Shown here: positions 1 through 7,879 of the stretch, one piece after another
How positions within the stretch are numbered: the first letter of the stretch is position 1
How the letters are laid out: each line of letters starts with the position of its first letter
DNA from: Lentzea kentuckyensis
Lineage (GTDB): Bacteria; Actinomycetota; Actinomycetes; Mycobacteriales; Pseudonocardiaceae
Assembly (NCBI RefSeq): GCF_002150765.1
Contig: NZ_MUYM01000018.1
Coordinates: 30,365-94,364 of the forward strand
Length of the DNA stretch: 64,000 nucleotides
Direction of reading: 5' to 3'
Program-made: the position numbers and the translations under genes
The notes under the pieces: generated by a model
Database searches by the model: none
The model's input: only the letters and a program-made list of their open reading frames with translations
What the model was told of the DNA's origin: nothing

Positions 1-299
1 AGTTCTTCCACGACTCGGCGCGCGAGTCCGCGCCGGCGATGACGTGAATGCGTCCAAATTCGCTTCAGCTCCGCGGTTTCGTCGTCGTAGCGCATGAACG
101 CGCCGCCCGCGACCGCCTCCCCGGCCTCCACGAGCAGCAGGAACTGTCCGTGCGGCGGCTCGAACACGTCCGCCGGTCGTTGCATCTCCTGCGCGCCCAT
201 GGGCCCGTACCGGGACGTGTACTCGTAGGTCAGCTCGACCACCAACGGCGCCGCGTCCGGGTCTGACTGCCGGACGCGGCGCACTTCGAGGGTGGTCAT
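1..299 (-). CDS. GNAT-family N-acetyltransferase (3' part missing)
   Basis: Read from the ATG at 297-299 towards the left edge, about 99 residues are visible and the gene continues outside the window. The N-terminus (MTTLEVRRVRQSDPDA) and the later RRRGLARRVVEE segment, which fits the acetyl-CoA-binding R/Q-x-x-G-x-G/A loop of GNAT enzymes, support the family. The substrate cannot be told. The start codon overlaps the stop of the upstream LLM monooxygenase by four bases (ATGA, 296-299), so the two are translationally coupled. The acetyltransferase is the downstream gene of that transcript. Confidence 0.75.
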   Translation of the reverse strand, partial: MTTLEVRRVRQSDPDAAPLVVELTYEYTSRYGPMGAQEMQRPADVFEPPHGQFLLLVEAGEAVAGGAFMRYDDETAELKRIWTHSRHRRRGLARRVVEE

Positions 300-1396
300 G
301 CGGCCTTGGCCCGGTCCCGCTTCGCGACTTCCTCGCGCACCAGCGGAATCACGTACCTGCCGAAGTCGATCGCGTCGTCCAGCAGGTCGTAACCGCGCGC
401 GGACAGGATGTCCACGCCCAGGTCGTAGTAGTCGAGCAACGCCTGTGCGACGGTCTCGGGAGTGCCGACCAGCGCGTTGGAGTTGCCCGCACCGCCCGTC
501 GCCTTCGCGGTCGGTGTCCACAATGCACGGTCGAACCGCTCGCCGCGGTCCGCGACCGCCAGAAGTCGTTGGGAGCCGGTGTTCTCCGGGTTCGTCAGCG
601 AATGCCGCCGGCTCAACGGACCGTTCGCCTTGCGCGCCTCGATCCGGTCCACCGTGCGGTGTGCCTTCTCCCAGGCCAGTTCCTCGGTCGGCGCGATGAT
701 CGGCCGGAACGCGACCTGGATCCGCGGCACGTCGGTCCGGCCCGCCTCCTTCGCCGCCTGCTTGACGGACTCGATCTGCTGGGCCGTTTCCGCGAGCGGT
801 TCACCCCACAGGCAGAAGATGTCCGCCTCCGCGCCGCCTGCCGCGTACGCCGCGGGGGAGGAGCCGCCGAAGGACACGTTCGGACGTGGTTGCTGCACGG
901 GGAAGACATCACTCACGAAGTCCGCGAAGTGGTAGTGCTCGCCGTCGTGGTCGAACGCCTCACGGCTGAGCCACGCCTTCTTGACGATCTGGATGTACTC
1001 GCGGGTGCGGCTGTAGCGCTGGTCCTTGGACAGGTAGTCGCCCTCGCGCTGCTGCTCGTGGTCCGTGCCGCCGGTGATGAAGTGCACCGTGAGCCGGCCG
1101 TCGCTGATCTGGTCGAGCGTCGCGAACGTCTTGGCGGCGAACGTCGGGTAGGACACGTTCGGCCGGTGTGCCAGCAGGATCTGCAGCTTGTCGAGCTTGC
1201 TGGCCAGGTACGCCGCCGCCGACGCGGGCTCCGGCGCCCCCGATCCGTACGCGAACAGCACGCGGTCCCACCCGTGCTCCTCGTGCGCGCGAGCGAGCCT
1301 GAGCGTGTAGTCCTTGTCGAACGCGCCGGCGGACGACCGCGGGTTCGTCTCCGACCCGTCGTTCGTCGCGGCGATCCCGAGAAACTCAACTGGCAT
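296..1396 (-). CDS. LLM-class FMN-dependent monooxygenase, SsuD-like
   Basis: 366 residues, in the range of alkanesulfonate monooxygenases (SsuD about 380). Family features include the FITGGTDHEQQREGDYLS segment followed by the R-Y-x-R-x-x-E-Y helix, and a C-terminal region with LVGTPETVAQALLDYYDLGVD. Such enzymes use FMNH2 supplied by a separate reductase, and two reductase genes lie 2-3 kb away on the same strand. I chose the ATG at 1396 because a GGGGA Shine-Dalgarno lies about 8 bases upstream and the family N-terminus (VEFLGIAATNDGSE) starts here; the longer open frame upstream has no domain content. Desulfonation is one possibility, but related LLM enzymes oxidise many substrates. Confidence 0.85.
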   Translation of the reverse strand: MPVEFLGIAATNDGSETNPRSSAGAFDKDYTLRLARAHEEHGWDRVLFAYGSGAPEPASAAAYLASKLDKLQILLAHRPNVSYPTFAAKTFATLDQISDGRLTVHFITGGTDHEQQREGDYLSKDQRYSRTREYIQIVKKAWLSREAFDHDGEHYHFADFVSDVFPVQQPRPNVSFGGSSPAAYAAGGAEADIFCLWGEPLAETAQQIESVKQAAKEAGRTDVPRIQVAFRPIIAPTEELAWEKAHRTVDRIEARKANGPLSRRHSLTNPENTGSQRLLAVADRGERFDRALWTPTAKATGGAGNSNALVGTPETVAQALLDYYDLGVDILSARGYDLLDDAIDFGRYVIPLVREEVAKRDRAKAA

Positions 1397-1587
1397 GACC
1401 GATTCCCCAGAGTTGGTGGTGAGAGCGGGGTGCGTTGAGGGAGACGCCCTTCGAGTGCACACCCGATGATCGGGCGTCGCAACGGCGTCCACAGAGCGGG
1501 ATTTGCTTGCACGCGCGGGGTACCGTGGTGGTGTTCGCGTTGAGGGGCGCGGCACGTTTCTCCTTGTCTTCCACGGAAAAGACGCGC

Positions 1588-3282
1588 ATGCGCTCACTCG
1601 TCGTGATCGGCGGCGGCCCTCGTGCCGCCGGCCTGCTGGAACGCATCGCCGCCCAGTCGCCGTCGCTGGAGCTGGCCGTGCACGTCGTCGACCCGTACCC
1701 GCCCGGCGCGGGCCGGGTGTGGCGGCACGCGCAGTCACCGTTGCTGCGCATGAACTCCATGGCCGAGGACGTGACGGTGTTCACCGACTCCTCGTTCGAC
1801 GGCATCGGTCCCGTACGCCCTGGTCCGTCGCTCGCCGAGTGGGGTGACGTCGACCCGACCTCGTTCCCGTCACGGCAGGTGCAGAGCAAGTACCTCGCCT
1901 GGTTCTTCGGTCACGTCAAGGAATCTCTGCCACCGAACATCTCGGTGACCGTTCACGAAGCGCGGGCGTTGAAGGTCGTCGGCAACTGGGTGTGGCTGGA
2001 CAGCGGGGAATCGCTGCGGGCCGATGTCCTCGTGCTGGCGTTGGGTCACCTGGACGCCGAACCGGAGCCGGAACACCGCAAGCTGGCCGAACACGCGGCC
2101 GAGCACGGCCTGGTCCACGTGCCGCCGTTGTACTCGGCCGACGCGGATCTGGCGGAGGTGAGCGGAGATGTCGTGCTGCGCGGGTTCGGGCTCGCGTTCA
2201 TCGACCTCATGGTGTTGCTGACCGAGGGCCGTGGCGGCCGATACGTGCGAACAGACGGCGAGTTGCGTTATCTGCCTTCGGGTGCGGAACCGCGGCTGTT
2301 CGTGGGCTCGCGGCGCGGTGTGCCGTACCACTCGAAGACCGGCTACCGGCTGCAGGGAACCCGGCCGTCGCTGCCGCACTTCTTCACGGCGGAGGCGTTG
2401 AAGGGTCGTTCGCTGGACTTCCGCGCCGACGTGTGGCCGTTGATGGCCAAGGAGATCGCCTGGGGTTACTACCACGAGCTCTTCACCGGTCATCCCGGTC
2501 TCGTGCGGATGTCGTTCGTCGAGTTCGCCACGTCGTTCGCCGCTTTGCCCTGGTACAGCGCCGAGATGCGGGAGCTCGAAGCTCTCGCGATCCCGGACCT
2601 GGCCGACCGGATCGACTTCGAACTGCTGGACCGTCCGCTGACCGGCCTGACCTTCGCGACGGCCGAGGAGTTCCAGGAGCACCTGCGGTCCTACGTCGAG
2701 GCCGACGTGGCCCGGCGCTCGGATCCGCGGCACAGCGCCGATCTGGGGGCGTTCCTGGCCCTGTTGTCGGTCTACGGCCAGATGGCGCAGGTGATGCCGC
2801 ACGACGGCTGGTGGCACGGCTACTTCAGCTACCTGGCGTCCGGGCCCCCACCGGACCGGCTGGAGGAGCTGCTGGCGTTGTCCCGCGCGGGAATCGTGCG
2901 GTTCGTCGGCGCGGACATGTGGGTGGAGGCGGTCAACGGCGCGTTCCTGGCGGGCAGCCCGACGACGCCGGAGGTGGTGCGCGCCAACGGCCTGGTCGAG
3001 GCTCGCCTGCCGACGCACTCGTTGTCCCGCACAGCCGATCCGGTGCTGCGGTCGTTGCGCGCGGTCGGTGACGTCTCCGAGGACGCCGCCGGGCTGGTGC
3101 GGGTGTCCGCGGAGGGCAGGCTGATCAACGAGAACGGCGAAGAGGATCCGGTGCGATTTGCTGTGGGGCCTTACACGACCGGGAAGGCGTTCGCGGCGTT
3201 CGCCCGGCCGAACACGAACGCCCCGGCGTTCCGGCAGAACGACGTGCTGGCGCGGGAGATCCTGCGGACTTTAGGCGACTGA
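1588..3282 (+). CDS. FAD/NAD(P)-binding protein
   Basis: 564 residues. It begins with a Rossmann dinucleotide-binding motif (VVIGGGPRAAG, residues about 4-14) and has a second VLALGHL strand typical of the FAD-NAD(P)-binding domain found in actinobacterial proteins of this length. The substrate is unknown. I selected the ATG at 1588 over upstream starts because the nucleotide-binding strand begins three residues later. The gene is divergent from the SsuD-like monooxygenase across a 191-base promoter region. It runs into the convergent flavin reductase, with 12 bases of overlap at the 3' ends. It may share a redox role with its neighbours, but the sequence does not prove this. Confidence 0.8.
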   Translation: MRSLVVIGGGPRAAGLLERIAAQSPSLELAVHVVDPYPPGAGRVWRHAQSPLLRMNSMAEDVTVFTDSSFDGIGPVRPGPSLAEWGDVDPTSFPSRQVQSKYLAWFFGHVKESLPPNISVTVHEARALKVVGNWVWLDSGESLRADVLVLALGHLDAEPEPEHRKLAEHAAEHGLVHVPPLYSADADLAEVSGDVVLRGFGLAFIDLMVLLTEGRGGRYVRTDGELRYLPSGAEPRLFVGSRRGVPYHSKTGYRLQGTRPSLPHFFTAEALKGRSLDFRADVWPLMAKEIAWGYYHELFTGHPGLVRMSFVEFATSFAALPWYSAEMRELEALAIPDLADRIDFELLDRPLTGLTFATAEEFQEHLRSYVEADVARRSDPRHSADLGAFLALLSVYGQMAQVMPHDGWWHGYFSYLASGPPPDRLEELLALSRAGIVRFVGADMWVEAVNGAFLAGSPTTPEVVRANGLVEARLPTHSLSRTADPVLRSLRAVGDVSEDAAGLVRVSAEGRLINENGEEDPVRFAVGPYTTGKAFAAFARPNTNAPAFRQNDVLAREILRTLGD

Positions 3283-3738
3283 GGTGTAGCGCCCCTGGTG
3301 CCGCACCAGGGGCGCGGCGATGTCGGTGTACGTGATGTCCAGCGGTTCGCCGACCAGCGCCACGTGATCACCGACCGCGATCCGCCGGGAAGTCCGGCAC
3401 CGCAACCGCACCGGCGCGTCCAGCAGCCACGGCACGCCGTCCTCGTCCGCCTGCCACCGCGTGCCGGGGCCGAACCGGTCGACGCCCTTCGACGCGAACA
3501 GGTCCGCGAGCCCGGTCTGCGCGGCGTCCAGCAGGTGCACGGCGAACAGCGGCGCGGTCCGCAGCACCGGCCACACCGAAGCACCCTCGCCGATCCACAC
3601 CACCACGAGCGGCGGTTCGAAGGAGGCCGAGGTGAACGAACTGACGGTGGTGCCGACAGGTCCGTCCACGCCATGAGCGGTGACGATCGTGACGGCCTGA
3701 GCGTGGTGCCTCAGCGCGTTGCGCAACTGTTCCTTCAT
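3271..3738 (-). CDS. flavin reductase domain protein (FMN-binding split barrel)
   Basis: 155 residues, the usual length of short-chain flavin reductases that deliver reduced FMN or FAD to two-component monooxygenases. The diagnostic split-barrel pattern is present: AVTIVTAHGVDGPVGTT followed by SSFTSASFEPPLV. The start at 3738 overlaps the stop of the upstream FMN reductase gene (ATGA at 3735-3738), indicating coupled translation. It is a plausible reductant source for the SsuD-like monooxygenase at 296-1396. The physical pairing is inferred from family knowledge and distance only. Confidence 0.88.
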   Translation of the reverse strand: MKEQLRNALRHHAQAVTIVTAHGVDGPVGTTVSSFTSASFEPPLVVVWIGEGASVWPVLRTAPLFAVHLLDAAQTGLADLFASKGVDRFGPGTRWQADEDGVPWLLDAPVRLRCRTSRRIAVGDHVALVGEPLDITYTDIAAPLVRHQGRYTSVA

Positions 3739-4226
3739 CGCCGCACCAACGCCTTCAGCACATCGGTGTCCAGGTCGAAGTCCGTGACGTCGGCGGGCAG
3801 CGAAGCCTCGTTCAGGAACAACGCCTGCGGCACCAGCGCACCCAGTTCGGTCAGCACCGGCCGCAGATGCACCTCGACGGCCAGCGCGTGCCTGTCCGAC
3901 GCGGCGATCTGCAACGGCACGACGACCTTGCCCTTGAGCCACCCGGAGGGCGCCTGGTCCAGCACCGCCTTCAGCAGACCGGTGTACGCGGCCTTGTACG
4001 TCGGCGTGGCCACCACGAGCACGTCGGCCTGCCCCAACGTCTGGAGCGCGGCCTTGATCGTGTCCGGCTCCGTGAACACGGAGGGGGCGAGCGTCGCCGC
4101 GTCCACCACCGGTCCGTCGACGGGCACGCCCAGCGTCGCGGCCAGGGCCTCGCGCAGGGCCAGGGCAGCCTGCAGCGTGCGCGAGGCCGGCCGCGGGTTG
4201 CCGACCAGAACACCGATCTGCGTCAT
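3735..4226 (-). CDS. NAD(P)H-dependent FMN reductase, SsuE/MsuE-like
   Basis: 163 residues with a flavodoxin-like fold. The N-terminal phosphate-binding loop VLVGNPRPASRT matches the G-[SN]-x-R-x-x-S-x-x-x motif of this family, and VVATPTYKAAYTGLLKAVLDQ is the conserved second signature. Such enzymes reduce FMN with NAD(P)H for LLM monooxygenases. It is the first gene of a two-gene unit with the flavin reductase. Having two different kinds of flavin reductase coupled together is notable; one may serve a different oxygenase. Confidence 0.87.
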   Translation of the reverse strand: MTQIGVLVGNPRPASRTLQAALALREALAATLGVPVDGPVVDAATLAPSVFTEPDTIKAALQTLGQADVLVVATPTYKAAYTGLLKAVLDQAPSGWLKGKVVVPLQIAASDRHALAVEVHLRPVLTELGALVPQALFLNEASLPADVTDFDLDTDVLKALVRR

Positions 4227-4281
4227 GCCTCCAGCACAGCCGCAAGCCGGGGGACCGTCAACCCGCGTCCACCACGCGGGA

Positions 4282-5937
4282 CTACTTGACCGCGTCGGCC
4301 GCCGAACGTCCGGCCACGCGCCCGGAGAACAGGCAGCCGCCGAGGAAGGTTCCTTCCAGCGCGCGGTATCCGTGCACGCCGCCACCACCGAACCCGGCGG
4401 CCTCACCGGCGGCGTAGAGGCCTGGCAGCACCTCGCCGGAGGTGTCGAGCACGCGCGACGACAGGTCGGTGTGCAGGCCTCCCAACGTCTTCCGCGTGAT
4501 CACCGACAGTCGCACGGCGATCAGCGGGCCGGCCTTGGGGTCCAGCAACCGGTGCGGCTCGACCACGCGGATCAGCTTGTCCGTGAGGAAGTGCCGCGCC
4601 GCGCGGATCGCGTTGACCTGCATGTCCTTGCCGAGTCCGGACGTGACCTGCCGGTCGCGCTCGACGATGATCTGCTCCAGCGCGGCGGCGTCGATGCGGT
4701 CGTCGCCGGTCAGCGCGTTCATGCCGCGGGCCAGGTCGGCAACGGTTCCGGCCTGGATGAACTCCTTCGACTTCTGCGCGAACGCCTCGACCGGCGCGAC
4801 AGCTCCTGGCAACGCGCGCTTGAGCACCGCGCGGGTGTCCTTGCCCGTCAGGTCCGGGTTCTGCTCGGAGCCAGACAGCGCGAACTCCTTGCCGATGATC
4901 TTCTTGTTCAGCACGAACCACGAGTGCTCGTGGCCGTGCGTCGTGATGTGCTGCAACGACCCCAGCGCGTCGAAGCCGGGGAACAGCGGGATGGGCAGCC
5001 GGTTGCCGTCCGCGTCGAGCCACAGCGGCGACGGGCCGGGCAGGATCCGGATGCCGTGCTTGCCCCACACCGGCGCGTAGTTCGCGATGCCCTCGGGGTA
5101 GTGCCACATGCGGTCGGCGTTGATGATCGACGCGCCCGCCTTCTGCGCGATCTCCATCATGTGCCCGTCCACGAAGTCCGGCACGCCGGACAGCATGAAC
5201 TTCGGCGGCGTGCCCATCCGCTCCGGCCAGTTCCTGCGCACGAGGTCGTGGTTGCCGCCGATGCCGCCGGACGTGACGATCACGGCCTGCGCGGACAGCG
5301 AGAAGTCGCCGACGACCGTCCGCGAGCTCGGTTCGGCGCGGTTCACCGACGACGGTTCCAGCACCTCGCCGGACACGCCGTCGCACACGCCGTTGGTGAC
5401 GTTGATGCCGGTGACCCGGTGCCGGAACTTGAGCGTCACGAGCCCCTTGGCCACGCCCTCCCGCACCCGCCGCTCGAACGGCTCGACCACGCCCGGTCCG
5501 GTGCCCCAGGTGACGTGGAACCGCGGCACCGAGTTGCCGTGGCCGTTGGAGAGGTAGCCGCCGCGCTCGGCCCACTGCACGAACGGGAACCAGCGCACGC
5601 CCATGTTGTAGAGCCACGAGCGCTTCTCGCCGGCGGCGAAGTCCACATAGGCCTGTGCCCACAGCCGCGGCCAGTGGTCGCTGTCGCGGTCGAACGCCGC
5701 CGAGCCCATCCAGTCCTGCAGTGCCAGATCGTGCGAGTCCTTGACCCGGAGCCTGCGCTGCTCTGGAGTGTCCACCAGGAACAACCCGCCGAACGACCAC
5801 CAGGCCTGGCCGCCGAGCGTCGCCTCCGGCTCCTGGTCGAGGAGGATGACCTTGCGGCCGGCGTCTGCGAGCTCCGCGGTCGCGACGAGACCTGCGAGGC
5901 CCGCGCCGACGACGATGACATCCGCGTCATGTGCCAT
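4282..5937 (-). CDS. FAD-binding dehydrogenase (fumarate reductase/KstD-like flavoprotein)
   Basis: 551 residues. The N-terminal FAD-binding motif is DVIVVGAGLAGLVATAE (about residues 5-21), and the C-terminal end has the usual GLYAAGEAAGFGGGGVHGY motif that closes over FAD. The family includes fumarate reductase flavoproteins and 3-ketosteroid dehydrogenases; this shorter actinobacterial subgroup is usually annotated only as FAD-binding dehydrogenase. I took the ATG at 5937 because the dinucleotide fold begins right after it. It lies 55 bases upstream of the FMN reductase on the same strand, so co-transcription is possible. Substrate unknown. Confidence 0.87.
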   Translation of the reverse strand: MAHDADVIVVGAGLAGLVATAELADAGRKVILLDQEPEATLGGQAWWSFGGLFLVDTPEQRRLRVKDSHDLALQDWMGSAAFDRDSDHWPRLWAQAYVDFAAGEKRSWLYNMGVRWFPFVQWAERGGYLSNGHGNSVPRFHVTWGTGPGVVEPFERRVREGVAKGLVTLKFRHRVTGINVTNGVCDGVSGEVLEPSSVNRAEPSSRTVVGDFSLSAQAVIVTSGGIGGNHDLVRRNWPERMGTPPKFMLSGVPDFVDGHMMEIAQKAGASIINADRMWHYPEGIANYAPVWGKHGIRILPGPSPLWLDADGNRLPIPLFPGFDALGSLQHITTHGHEHSWFVLNKKIIGKEFALSGSEQNPDLTGKDTRAVLKRALPGAVAPVEAFAQKSKEFIQAGTVADLARGMNALTGDDRIDAAALEQIIVERDRQVTSGLGKDMQVNAIRAARHFLTDKLIRVVEPHRLLDPKAGPLIAVRLSVITRKTLGGLHTDLSSRVLDTSGEVLPGLYAAGEAAGFGGGGVHGYRALEGTFLGGCLFSGRVAGRSAADAVK

Positions 5938-6011
5938 CGGCCGAGCATAGTTCCACCGCTGATCACGCACGAGACCTGAATCAAGTTCACTTTTCTGGGG
6001 AGAGACCGACG

Positions 6012-6431
6012 ATGACCTTCCGACCGGCTTCCGAAGTGGGTTTCAGCACCAAGTCCGCCAGGTTCGTGGCCCCCGGGTCCGTCACGAACGGCGAGTTCGG
6101 CCTGTTCGAGTGGCGGATGGACGCCCGGCAGCCCGGTGCCCGCCCGCACTTCCACAAGACCTTCTCCGAGTCGTTCTACGTGCTCGAAGGCGAGATCACG
6201 CTGTTCGACGGCGACGAGTGGATCAAGGGCGGCGAGGGCGACTTCCTGTACGTGCCACCGAACCGCCCGCACGCGTTCCGCAACGACAGCGACGCGCCGG
6301 TCCGGATGCTGATCCTCTTCTCGCCGGGGATCGCCCGCGAGAACTTCTTCCTGGAGGTGGGCGCCGCGAAGGGCCTGCCGCCGGAGGAGATGGAGGCCTT
6401 CTACGCCCGCCACGACCAGTACAACCTGTAG
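6012..6431 (+). CDS. cupin-domain protein
   Basis: 139 residues, a single cupin barrel. Motif 1 is visible as RPHFHKTFSESFYVLEGE, and motif 2 as PNRPHAFRN within GDFLYVPPNRPHAF. These give the His/Glu metal-binding set of small cupins. The start at 6012 follows a GGGGAGA ribosome-binding site near 5997-6003. Small cupins of this kind bind metals or act as isomerases or dioxygenases, and the substrate cannot be told. It is divergent from the FAD-binding dehydrogenase (74 bases between the starts), so both may share a control region. Confidence 0.85.
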   Translation: MTFRPASEVGFSTKSARFVAPGSVTNGEFGLFEWRMDARQPGARPHFHKTFSESFYVLEGEITLFDGDEWIKGGEGDFLYVPPNRPHAFRNDSDAPVRMLILFSPGIARENFFLEVGAAKGLPPEEMEAFYARHDQYNL

Positions 6432-6432
6432 C

Positions 6433-6461
6433 GCGGCGCCCTCTGGGGGGAGGGGCGCCGC
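6433..6461 (+). terminator. GC-rich hairpin after the cupin gene
   Basis: A perfect 9-bp inverted repeat, GCGGCGCCC (6433-6441) and GGGCGCCGC (6453-6461), with an 11-base loop. It begins two bases after the cupin stop codon. There is no U-tract, as is common for actinomycete terminators. Confidence 0.7.
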
Positions 6462-6735
6462 ACTATCCAGGTGCCGCCGACCGCCACTGCCCGGTGAGGG
6501 GGTTCTCCGGTCATGTCGGTCGACGGCGGGTTGACCGCGGCGCGAGCACGCGACGCCTGCGGAAGGGCTTTTCCAACCTGGGGGTGTCGGATCGCCCTGG
6601 CGCGCAGCTCGAGCGCTCGCGGCCAACCACATTGTTGAACGTACAACCGGAGCGTGGTGTTCCGGTCGGCTTTCACTGTGACCAGGCTCAATTCCTTCAG
6701 GTTTCCTTCAGGTTCGGCCGGGTACGTCACCAAAC
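6462..6735. other. non-coding stretch with a tandem 11-bp repeat
   Basis: No convincing gene is seen here. A minus-strand open frame (6401-6733) is proline/arginine-rich with no recognisable domain. The stretch holds two head-to-tail copies of TTCCTTCAGGT (6692-6713), 23 bases before the GTG start of the DUF6098 gene, where a promoter or leader would be expected. Confidence 0.5.
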
Positions 6736-7179
6736 GTGACGACCGAACTCCCCACGATCACGAAACTCGCCGACCTGGTGGGCCACCTGGGTGACGACGT
6801 CTACGTGCGCTGGTCGAAGGGCCCGGCCGCGGACGCCGCCGCGACGTCACGCGACTCGTTGACCGGCGTGGAGCTGCCGGGCCTGTCCGCGAGCCCGCTG
6901 CGGATCGAACCGTGGTGGGGCGACCGCTCCCGCGAACTGTGGGTGGCCCGCCGCCTGTTCGACTACCGCCACCTGCGCGACCTGCGCGGCCCCGACGTCC
7001 GCGCGTGGGTGCTGCGCGGGGCCGAAGTGGGCCGGGGCCCGGACAACGAGCCCCTGGTCCGCTGCCTGGAACCGCTCGCGTGGGTGGCGGACGAGGCCCT
7101 GCGGGAGTGCACGGACCTGGTCGACGCCCAGCACTCGGACGAGTGGGGCCCCCTCGACCGGTCTAGCTCAGATCGTTGA
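6736..7179 (+). CDS. DUF6098-family protein
   Basis: 147 residues starting at GTG 6736. The pattern YVRWSKGP ... SRDSLTGVELPGL ... EPWW ... VARRLFDYRHL ... GRGPDNEPLV is what I recognise as the actinobacterial DUF6098 family, whose function is unknown. The protein looks soluble, with no signal peptide or membrane segment. Its 3' end overlaps the convergent coiled-coil gene by 17 bases. The family assignment rests on memory of the conserved motifs and could be tested by an HMM search. Confidence 0.72.
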   Translation: MTTELPTITKLADLVGHLGDDVYVRWSKGPAADAAATSRDSLTGVELPGLSASPLRIEPWWGDRSRELWVARRLFDYRHLRDLRGPDVRAWVLRGAEVGRGPDNEPLVRCLEPLAWVADEALRECTDLVDAQHSDEWGPLDRSSSDR

Positions 7180-7852
7180 CCTTGCGCTCCGCCGCCTTGC
7201 GCGCCTTCTCCGCGGCCGCCGCGACCCGCTTGGCGTCCTCCAGCCGCTCAGCCGCCCGGTCGAACGCCCGCTGCGCCGCCAGCTGATCGGCCTGGGCCTC
7301 CCCGAGCGCCTGCTCGGCCTCGTCCAACGCCTGCTGCGCCTCGGCCAGCTTCCGCTCCTGCCGCTCCCGGCGCTTGCGGGCCAGCGCGTCCTCGCCGTCG
7401 TTCTGCGCGGGTTCCGGCGCCGGCAGGGCGAACCCGAACCCGGAGTACTCCAGCCCCTTCGTGAGATGCCCCTTGCGCACCTGCTCGGCCGACTCCGGGT
7501 CGGCCATGGCCGCCGTGAGGGTGTTGCGGACCTGGGTGACGGCGTCGTCCGCGAGCGGCCCTGTCAGTTCCAGGGTGCGGTAGACCAGGGCCTCCATCAG
7601 CTCCTTGCGCTTGCGGCCGAGCTCCCGCATGGTCAGCTGCGCCGTGGAGAGGCCCAGCGCCTCCTCGAGGCCCTCGGGGGCGTCGCGGACCAGTTTGTTG
7701 ACCGCCCAGGCGCCCACGGTGGGGCGGCGCAGGTCGGCGATGGCCTTGGCGAGGTCCTTGTCGTCGGCCTGCTTGGCGGCGGCGTTGCGGGCCGCGGTGA
7801 AGTCCTTCGGCGGCAGGCCGTAGAGCTCGTCGGCGACCAGCTTGAGGTCCAT
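7163..7852 (-). CDS. hypothetical coiled-coil protein
   Basis: 229 residues, no catalytic motif. Residues 1-60 resemble a conserved actinobacterial N-terminus (LYGLPPKDFTAARNAAAK ... RRPTVGAWAVN). Residues about 150-229 are a charged Ala/Glu/Arg/Lys-rich segment with strong heptad character (KLAEAQQALDEAEQALGEAQ), so a long coiled coil. No signal peptide is seen. It follows the STAND ATPase gene by 27 bases on the same strand, so the two may be co-transcribed. Function unknown; proteins of this layout are widespread in actinomycetes. Confidence 0.75.
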   Translation of the reverse strand: MDLKLVADELYGLPPKDFTAARNAAAKQADDKDLAKAIADLRRPTVGAWAVNKLVRDAPEGLEEALGLSTAQLTMRELGRKRKELMEALVYRTLELTGPLADDAVTQVRNTLTAAMADPESAEQVRKGHLTKGLEYSGFGFALPAPEPAQNDGEDALARKRRERQERKLAEAQQALDEAEQALGEAQADQLAAQRAFDRAAERLEDAKRVAAAAEKARKAAERKVNDLS

Positions 7853-7879
7853 GGGCGCAAGGTAGCGCCTGAACAGCCA

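Noticed and set aside
1443..1478. GACGCCC/GGGCGTC arms in the divergent promoter near 1.4 kb
   Set aside because: The arms are only 7 bp with a 22-base loop in GC-rich DNA, so it may be chance.
3298..5979. An 893-codon plus-strand open frame
   Set aside because: It is antisense to the flavin reductases and the FAD dehydrogenase, which all show family motifs, and it has no domain of its own.
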